From the NCBI GenBank assembly GCA_947305825.1, contig CAMZET010000021.1, positions 1 to 11,421 on the forward strand: a stretch of 11,421 nucleotides of DNA, read 5' to 3'. Positions 7,593 through 11,421 of the stretch are shown one piece after another. A model generated the notes under the pieces. That model made no database searches. It was given only the letters and a program-made list of their open reading frames with translations, and had not been told where the DNA came from. Origin of the DNA: an uncultured Verrucomicrobiota bacterium (GTDB lineage Bacteria > Verrucomicrobiota > Kiritimatiellia > RFP12 > UBA1067). Numbering within the stretch: the stretch's first letter is position 1; each line of letters begins with the position of its first letter. The position numbers and the translations under genes are program-made.

Positions 7593-7998
7593 TCCCCGCT
7601 CCACCTTTGAGACCCTTCAGGTCGGCCTTTATCATCGTCGTGGAAATCTCCGGCGTCCGCGGCAGATAGACCACTTCGCACAAATCCTTCAGGAAGTCGA
7701 ATTTCCCCTTCCAGTCGTCGCCAATCACAAACACGTCTATGCCGAGGCGCTTGACGTCCTCGCGCTTCTGCTCCCAATTCTGCTCCGGAATGACCTCATC
7801 GACATAGCGAATCGCCTCGAGCATTCCCTTGCGCTGCTCGTAAGTAAAATAGCACTTCTTTCCCTTGGCGTTCCAGTTGAACTCGTCAGTAGAAAGCGCG
7901 ACGACGAGATAGTCGCCGAGTTCCCTGGCGCGGCGCAGCAGGTTTATGTGGCCGTAGTGCAGCAGGTCGTATGTTCCGTAGGTTATTACCTTCTTCAT
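7579..7998 (-). CDS. tagD: Glycerol-3-phosphate cytidylyltransferase (TagD-like)
   Basis: Predicted to make CDP-glycerol from CTP and glycerol-3-phosphate in the cytoplasm. The 139-aa protein is about the size of B. subtilis TagD (129 aa) and carries the nucleotidyltransferase HxGH motif in GTYDLLHYGHINLL (8-21), GDDWKGKFD (93-101), and RTPEISTT (114-121), matching the RTEGISTT signature. Relatives using other phosphorylated sugars or polyols share this fold, so substrate is inferred from the whole-length similarity and from the adjacent TagF/TagB-like gene, which would consume CDP-glycerol. The frame is open another 231 codons upstream, but that part is a shadow of the membrane-protein gene. 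The ATG at 7998 overlaps the preceding stop as ATGA, with AAAGG about 10 nt upstream. The 3' end overlaps the next gene by 14 nt. Confidence 0.92.
   Translation of the reverse strand: MKKVITYGTYDLLHYGHINLLRRARELGDYLVVALSTDEFNWNAKGKKCYFTYEQRKGMLEAIRYVDEVIPEQNWEQKREDVKRLGIDVFVIGDDWKGKFDFLKDLCEVVYLPRTPEISTTMIKADLKGLKGGAGNAGA
7599..7608 (-). promoter_or_regulatory. Ribosome binding site that sets the RgpF/TagF-like gene start
   Basis: AAAGGTGGAG with a 6-nt spacer before the ATG at 7592, inside the tagD 3' end. The alternative GTG start (7604) falls within this site, which makes it less likely. Confidence 0.65.
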
Positions 7999-9083
7999 TT
8001 TTGGATGCCTTTCCCGCCTCTTCCCCTCCGGTGTCCGCGCGGCCTGCGGCGGACGTGTTTGCGCACGTCCAACCGTGCTTCTTCGCCCGCGACCGCCGGC
8101 GCAGCGTCGAAGACACTGGCCATGACCGCCCCCGCGAGCACTATCTGCCAGCTCATGTAAAGCCAGGCGAGCACAATCGGCAGGAACGCGAAAGAACCAT
8201 AAAGCGCCGAGGATTTGGCTACACCGACCTGCGCCACGGCGCATATCTTCATCCACGCTCCGAACGCCGCCGCTGTAATGACACCACCCTTCAGCGCCGC
8301 CAAGAACCTCACGCGGCAGTTCGGCACGACGCAAAACAGAAACGCAAACGCCAGCGACGTGAACGTAAGCGTCACCGCATTGCGGAAAAACCACGAGTCG
8401 AGAAATCTCACCAGCCCCGTCGAGACCCATTCGGTAAGCCAAGTCGCACCGAGCGTCGAGACTATGATGTTCTTCGCGATGTTGAGAATCGGCACGGACA
8501 TCGTGAGCGCCGCGAAAATCGGCAGCACGATGACGATTGCCAGATACAGCCAGACGCGGTTCCATATCGCGCGCGGCTTGGGCACCCGCCAGATGCCGTT
8601 GAACGAAACTTCGACCATGCCGATGGAGGAGATGACCGTCCACAAAAGTGCGCCGAACCCAATCCAGCCCAGAGTGCCGACGTCGAAGCATTCGATGCGC
8701 TGGAAAAGCGCATCGGAGATTTCACGGGCCTGGCGTCCTAGGTCTGCGGCGACCTGGCGCCGCGCCGCAAGCGCCTCCTCGTCAGGCGCCGCCACTACCG
8801 CCAACTCGTCATCCTGCCCGGACTCTATGTTCGTAATCATGACCTCTATCTGGCCATTCACGAACGTCCTCACGTATTCGTCGGCGTTGAGTTTTTTCGC
8901 CAGCAGCAGCAGGATGCAGAGAATCGGCACGAGAGCGAGCATCGAAAAATAAGTCAGACCGGCCGCGTGCATCGAGCAATTGTTGTCAAGGAAGCCTTTC
9001 ACGACCGCCTTGCACCAAGCGAACGCCCTTCCCGCCGCCAACGAATACAAATTCTGCTTCTTCTCTTCCACACTCGCCCCCAT
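7995..9083 (-). CDS. YihY/BrkB-family inner-membrane protein
   Basis: Integral membrane protein of the YihY/BrkB family, once misnamed RNase BN; the molecular function of the family is unsettled. The 362-aa product starts with an amphipathic stretch, then AAGLTYFSMLALVPILCILL (first membrane segment, about 41-63), and further segments near 136-156, 176-198, 236-254, 266-288 and 296-322. Family hallmarks include the PNCRVRF turn (254-260) before ALKGG and the C-terminal YGSFAFLPIVLAWLYMSWQI (295-314). Two oddities: a long polar, acidic loop (about 85-130) between the first two segments, and a strongly basic tail (341-362, RKHVRRRPRG...) whose last codon overlaps the tagD start. The ATG at 9083 has no good ribosome site. 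It follows the ferredoxin gene by 64 bp containing a hairpin. Its link to glycan synthesis is only positional. Confidence 0.9.
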   Translation of the reverse strand: MGASVEEKKQNLYSLAAGRAFAWCKAVVKGFLDNNCSMHAAGLTYFSMLALVPILCILLLLAKKLNADEYVRTFVNGQIEVMITNIESGQDDELAVVAAPDEEALAARRQVAADLGRQAREISDALFQRIECFDVGTLGWIGFGALLWTVISSIGMVEVSFNGIWRVPKPRAIWNRVWLYLAIVIVLPIFAALTMSVPILNIAKNIIVSTLGATWLTEWVSTGLVRFLDSWFFRNAVTLTFTSLAFAFLFCVVPNCRVRFLAALKGGVITAAAFGAWMKICAVAQVGVAKSSALYGSFAFLPIVLAWLYMSWQIVLAGAVMASVFDAAPAVAGEEARLDVRKHVRRRPRGHRRGRGGKGIQK

Positions 9084-9091
9084 TCAAAGCG

Positions 9092-9130
9092 CAAGCCCCG
9101 GGACCGGACTCCGATCCCAGGGCCCGCTTG
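9092..9130 (-). other. GC-rich hairpin between ferredoxin and brkB genes
   Basis: On the minus strand GGGATCGGA (9110-9118) pairs with TCCGGTCCC (9100-9108) around a minimal loop, with one G-T pair. Outer CAAGC/GCTTG arms extend the stem after a small bulge. The RNA would fold strongly. It lies after the ferredoxin stop and ends about 10 nt before the brkB start. No run of T follows, so it is not a standard intrinsic terminator; it could be a partial terminator, an RNA-stability element, or an element that hides the brkB start. Confidence 0.5.
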
Positions 9131-9147
9131 GCTGACCGCCGCCTTTC

Positions 9148-9318
9148 TTACGAAGCGCTGATTGCTTCGCTCGGGCACTGCGCCGCGCACGCGCCGCAGT
9201 CTACGCACTTGTCCGCATCAATCGAATACGGCGTGCCTTCGCTGATTGCCTCGGCCGGGCATGCATCCTTGCAGCAACCGCAGGAAACACACTTCTCGCC
9301 ATCAATCTTGTGAGCCAT
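9148..9318 (-). CDS. 2[4Fe-4S] ferredoxin
   Basis: Small cytoplasmic electron carrier of 56 aa, typical of clostridial-type ferredoxins. Two cluster-binding motifs are complete: C10, C13, C16, C20-Pro and C38, C41, C44, C48-Pro, each Cx2Cx2Cx3CP; Cys15 is an extra, non-ligand cysteine. The two halves show the usual internal duplication, with PAEAIS and PSEAIS after each motif. The frame is open 23 codons upstream across the promoter, but the ATG at 9318 has an excellent ribosome site, AAGGAGG at 9324-9330 with a 5-nt spacer, and gives the standard N-terminus MAHKIDGEKC. It has its own promoter and is followed by a hairpin and brkB. Redox partners cannot be told from sequence; nearby etfA/acyl-CoA dehydrogenase genes and general anaerobic metabolism are candidates. 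Confidence 0.96.
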   Translation of the reverse strand: MAHKIDGEKCVSCGCCKDACPAEAISEGTPYSIDADKCVDCGACAAQCPSEAISAS

Positions 9319-9323
9319 TTTAT

Positions 9324-9330
9324 CCTCCTT
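9324..9330 (-). promoter_or_regulatory. Strong ribosome binding site of ferredoxin
   Basis: AAGGAGG, fully complementary to the 16S rRNA 3' end, with spacer ATAAA before the ATG at 9318. It is the best ribosome site in the window, fixes the ferredoxin start and suggests high expression. Confidence 0.85.
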
Positions 9331-9369
9331 CTTTGTTTGCCCCCCTGATTGTCCAGAAGGGTCGTGTAC

Positions 9370-9378
9370 ATTATACCA
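9370..9378 (-). promoter_or_regulatory. Extended -10 sigma70-type promoter for ferredoxin gene
   Basis: On the minus strand the sequence TGGTATAAT gives a perfect TATAAT (9375 down to 9370) with the TG of an extended -10 element. It lies in the only AT-rich patch (about 9365-9385) of this GC-rich window. No good -35 box is visible at 16-18 bp (AGGCGC at 17 bp), which an extended -10 can compensate for. Transcription would start near 9363, leaving a leader of about 45 nt before the ferredoxin ATG. With no other promoter visible to the left, it may also feed brkB and the genes after it. Confidence 0.75.
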
Positions 9379-9411
9379 TAAATTCACCCCACGCGCCTAG
9401 TCGCGCCCAAG

Positions 9412-9449
9412 GGCGGCGGCCAGATGCGCCAGAAACGACGGCCGCCGCC
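9412..9449 (-). terminator. Stem-loop after the acyl-CoA dehydrogenase gene
   Basis: GGCGGCGGCC and GGCCGCCGCC form a perfect 10-bp GC stem around an 18-nt loop, starting 3 bp after the stop codon. It separates the etfA/acyl-CoA dehydrogenase unit from the ferredoxin promoter, where a terminator is expected. There is no T-run behind it, so efficient intrinsic termination is uncertain. Confidence 0.5.
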
Positions 9450-9452
9450 GCG

Positions 9453-11198
9453 CTAGTCCTCGCAGACAGGCATAGGCGCGAGCGCGTCGAAGTCCGTCAC
9501 AGAGGCGGTGAAGCCGCTCTTGGCGCGGGCGAGCGAGGCGCGCAGCACGGGGAACTTCGTCTTGACCCAGTAGTCGAGCGCGGGCTTCTTCTCCGGGAAC
9601 TTCGCGGCGAAGCGCACGAAGAGCGCGGCGACGATGGCGCCGATGGCGGCGTCGACGAGTTCGCGGGCGTGCAGGTCGTGGTAGACCTTGCCGGCCTCGT
9701 GCCCCTTCACGTATTCGACGGCGGAATCGACCTCCGACGCGAGCGCGTTGGCCTCCGCGACGTAGCCGAGCAAATCTGCGCCCACATCGACGCCGGAGAG
9801 TACGTCCGCGACGACTTCATTGTAGAGGCCGGCCGTGACGCCGGCGATGGCCGCCACCACCTGCAGCTGCGACGTGCCTTCGTAAATCGTCGTGATGCGG
9901 CTGTCGCGCAGGTAGCGCTCCACCGGGTAGTCCTTCATGTAGCCCGAGCCGCCCAGCACCGCCACCGCGCCGTTAGATACGCGCATCGACATCTCGGAGG
10001 CGTAGTACTTGGCCATCGGCGTGAGCATCTTGTTGAACGCGGCGTAAGTCTTCATGCGTTTGCGCACGTCCTGCGCCTCCGGCGTACCCTTCAGCGCCTC
10101 GAACTTCTTCGTCAGGCCCATCTCCAGGTCGACCGACTTGGAGGAGTAGTATGCGAGAAGGCGCGACGCCTGGAGATCGACGGACATGTCGCTCAAGAGT
10201 TCGCGCAAGGCCGGGAACGTGTCGATGGCAACGCCGAACTGCTTGCGGGAGGCGGCGTAGTCGCGCGCGGCGCGGTAGGCGGCCTCGCCTATGCCCGTGC
10301 CCTGCGCGGAAATGCCGACGCGCGCGCCGTTCATGAGAGACATCACGTACGTGATAAGACCGCGCTTCCTCTGGCCGATGAGCTTGGCCGGCGCGTTGTT
10401 GAACACGAGTTCGCACGTGGGAGAGCCGTTGATGCCGAGCTTGTGCTCGAGGCGGCGCACCTTGACCTGCGGGCACTTCTCGACGAGAAGGCAGCTAAGC
10501 CCGCGCCCGTCGGAAAACTCCGGCTCCGTGCGGGCGAGCACGAGCAGCACGTCGCCGCAACCGTTCGTGATGAAGCGCTTCACGCCATTCACGAACCAGT
10601 TGCCGTTTTCGTCCTGGTACGCGCTTGTCTTCACGCTCTGCAGGTCGCTGCCGGCGTCCGGCTCGGTCAAGACCATGGCACCAGTGTAGGTGCCGTCGCA
10701 AAGGCCGGGCACGTACTGCTTCTTTATGTCTTCGGACGCGAACTGGTTGATTGTCTCCGCGATGCCCTGGAGGCCGAAAATATTCATGAGCGCGGCGTCC
10801 GCGCGGCTTACGATGTCGTTGCAAGCCGTGAGGATGGTGCAGGGCATGTTCAAGCCGCCGAGATAGTACGGAATCGTGCAGCCGGAAAGCCCGCTGCGGC
10901 CGAAGAGCTTAATGGCAAGGGCGATGCCCGGCGCGTACGTGACCGAGCCGTCCTCGTTCAGGACGTTGCCGACCTTGTCGGTCTCCTCGGCCGTCGGGGC
11001 TATGCGGTTGCCGGAAATGTCGCCGCAGACCTTGAGGGCGCGCTTGTAGTTGTCCACGGCGTCGGCGGAATCGACCGGTGCGAAGTCGTATTCCTTGGCG
11101 AAGCGGAAGCCCTCTTCCTGGAGCGCGGCGACTTCGGAGAGGTCGAGCGCGTCGAGGGTCTTTTCGATGTCCGGGTTGTCTGTGTAGAAGTTGCTCAT
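9453..11198 (-). CDS. Acyl-CoA dehydrogenase, long type
   Basis: FAD enzyme that oxidises acyl-CoA to trans-2-enoyl-CoA and passes electrons to electron-transfer flavoprotein. At 581 aa it belongs to the longer class with an extra C-terminal domain (about 455-581), rather than the 380-aa short-chain type. Motifs: MVLTEPDAGSDL (175-186), KRFITNG (207-213), ASRKQFG (316-322), GGSGYMKDYPVERYLRD (416-432), and YEGTSQLQ (439-446), whose Glu440 is the catalytic base by analogy with medium-chain enzymes. The N-terminal helical part (1-130) is present and no break is seen. The ATG at 11198 has only a weak GGA-type ribosome site. It begins 40 bp after etfA, so the two probably form one operon, and the Etf is the likely electron acceptor. 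Chain-length or substrate preference cannot be read; some long relatives act on thioether or branched acyl-CoAs. Confidence 0.95.
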   Translation of the reverse strand: MSNFYTDNPDIEKTLDALDLSEVAALQEEGFRFAKEYDFAPVDSADAVDNYKRALKVCGDISGNRIAPTAEETDKVGNVLNEDGSVTYAPGIALAIKLFGRSGLSGCTIPYYLGGLNMPCTILTACNDIVSRADAALMNIFGLQGIAETINQFASEDIKKQYVPGLCDGTYTGAMVLTEPDAGSDLQSVKTSAYQDENGNWFVNGVKRFITNGCGDVLLVLARTEPEFSDGRGLSCLLVEKCPQVKVRRLEHKLGINGSPTCELVFNNAPAKLIGQRKRGLITYVMSLMNGARVGISAQGTGIGEAAYRAARDYAASRKQFGVAIDTFPALRELLSDMSVDLQASRLLAYYSSKSVDLEMGLTKKFEALKGTPEAQDVRKRMKTYAAFNKMLTPMAKYYASEMSMRVSNGAVAVLGGSGYMKDYPVERYLRDSRITTIYEGTSQLQVVAAIAGVTAGLYNEVVADVLSGVDVGADLLGYVAEANALASEVDSAVEYVKGHEAGKVYHDLHARELVDAAIGAIVAALFVRFAAKFPEKKPALDYWVKTKFPVLRASLARAKSGFTASVTDFDALAPMPVCED

Positions 11199-11238
11199 GG
11201 TATAGTCCGGTTGGAGTTGGCGGATATGCGGCGCGTCT

Positions 11239-11421
11239 CTAGCCCTTGATGGCCTTTATCAGTTTCGGGATAACGACGTTGAGGTCGCCGACGATGCCGT
11301 AGTGGGCGACCTTGAAAATCGGCGCGTCCTTGTCGGTGTTGATGGCGATGATTTTGGCGGAGTCCTGCATACCGGCGAGGTGCTGGACGGCGCCGGAGAT
11401 GCCGCAGGAGATGAAGAGGGC
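11239..11421 (-). CDS. etfA: Electron-transfer flavoprotein subunit alpha, C-terminal end (partial)
   Basis: The last 60 codons of EtfA enter from the right edge and end at TAG (11239-11241). EtfA carries the FAD-binding C-terminal domain of the Etf heterodimer, which collects electrons from acyl-CoA dehydrogenases. Diagnostic pieces are [28 protein letters not shown] and YGIVGDL, the conserved FAD-domain motifs at the C-terminus of this family. The gene lies 40 bp upstream of the acyl-CoA dehydrogenase gene in the same direction, its natural partner. Most of the protein, and etfB, are outside the window, so whether the Etf is bifurcating cannot be decided here. Confidence 0.94.
   Translation of the reverse strand, partial: ALFISCGISGAVQHLAGMQDSAKIIAINTDKDAPIFKVAHYGIVGDLNVVIPKLIKAIKG

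Noticed and set aside
7593..7604. GTG start for the RgpF/TagF-like gene
   Set aside because: Possible, but the GTG sits inside a strong ribosome site that serves the ATG at 7592.
7999..8691. Upstream extension of the tagD reading frame
   Set aside because: These 231 codons overlap the YihY/BrkB gene in another frame and show no domain; the HxGH enzyme begins normally at ATG 7998.
9412..9449. GGCGGCGGCC inverted repeat as a mobile-element end
   Set aside because: No transposase or target duplication nearby; position just after a stop codon fits a stem-loop at a transcript end.
9246..11249. 667-codon open frame on the plus strand
   Set aside because: It lies antisense to the clear acyl-CoA dehydrogenase gene, is rich in Arg/Ala/His as expected from GC-rich codon-position bias, and matches no family I know.
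1..11421. CRISPR arrays, tRNA or rRNA genes, phage or insertion-sequence genes
   Set aside because: None seen by eye; nearly all bases are covered by conserved coding genes and the gaps are 134 bp or less.

Overview
All ten genes I can support lie on the minus strand, so the window reads right to left (11421 to 1). The DNA is GC-rich, which explains the long spurious open frames on the plus strand. Gene content suggests a Gram-negative bacterium. The order ddl-ftsQ-ftsA-ftsZ, a short divergent FtsZ, and glycan genes where murC/murB would usually sit make me suspect the PVC group (Verrucomicrobiota, Kiritimatiellota or Lentisphaerota). That placement is inference, not proven by the sequence.

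Right part (11421-9412): the C-terminal end of electron-transfer flavoprotein subunit alpha (etfA) is followed after about 40 bp by a long-type acyl-CoA dehydrogenase. A perfect 10-bp GC stem-loop closes this unit. Enzyme and electron acceptor are thus co-transcribed.

Middle (9400-7579): an AT-rich island with a consensus extended -10 promoter precedes a small 2[4Fe-4S] ferredoxin. After a 64-bp gap holding a strong hairpin comes a YihY/BrkB-family membrane protein. It overlaps by ATGA a glycerol-3-phosphate cytidylyltransferase (TagD-like), which would make CDP-glycerol.

Left part (7592-1): a large two-module glycan protein (RgpF-like domain plus TagF/TagB-like domain) overlaps ddl. Then come ftsQ, ftsA and ftsZ, each joined by a 4-bp ATGA overlap, and mutL 8 bp after ftsZ; mutL runs off the left edge in its proline-rich linker. 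From brkB to mutL there is no intergenic gap above 8 bp, so this looks like one transcription unit combining surface-polymer synthesis, peptidoglycan precursor synthesis, divisome assembly and mismatch repair.

The most notable points are the FtsZ, which lacks several residues normally needed for GTP binding and hydrolysis; the CDP-glycerol/RgpF-TagF gene pair built into the division operon; and loss of one expected catalytic histidine in the TagF-like module. No RNA genes, CRISPR arrays, insertion sequences or phage genes were seen, and no stretch over 300 bp lacks a gene.
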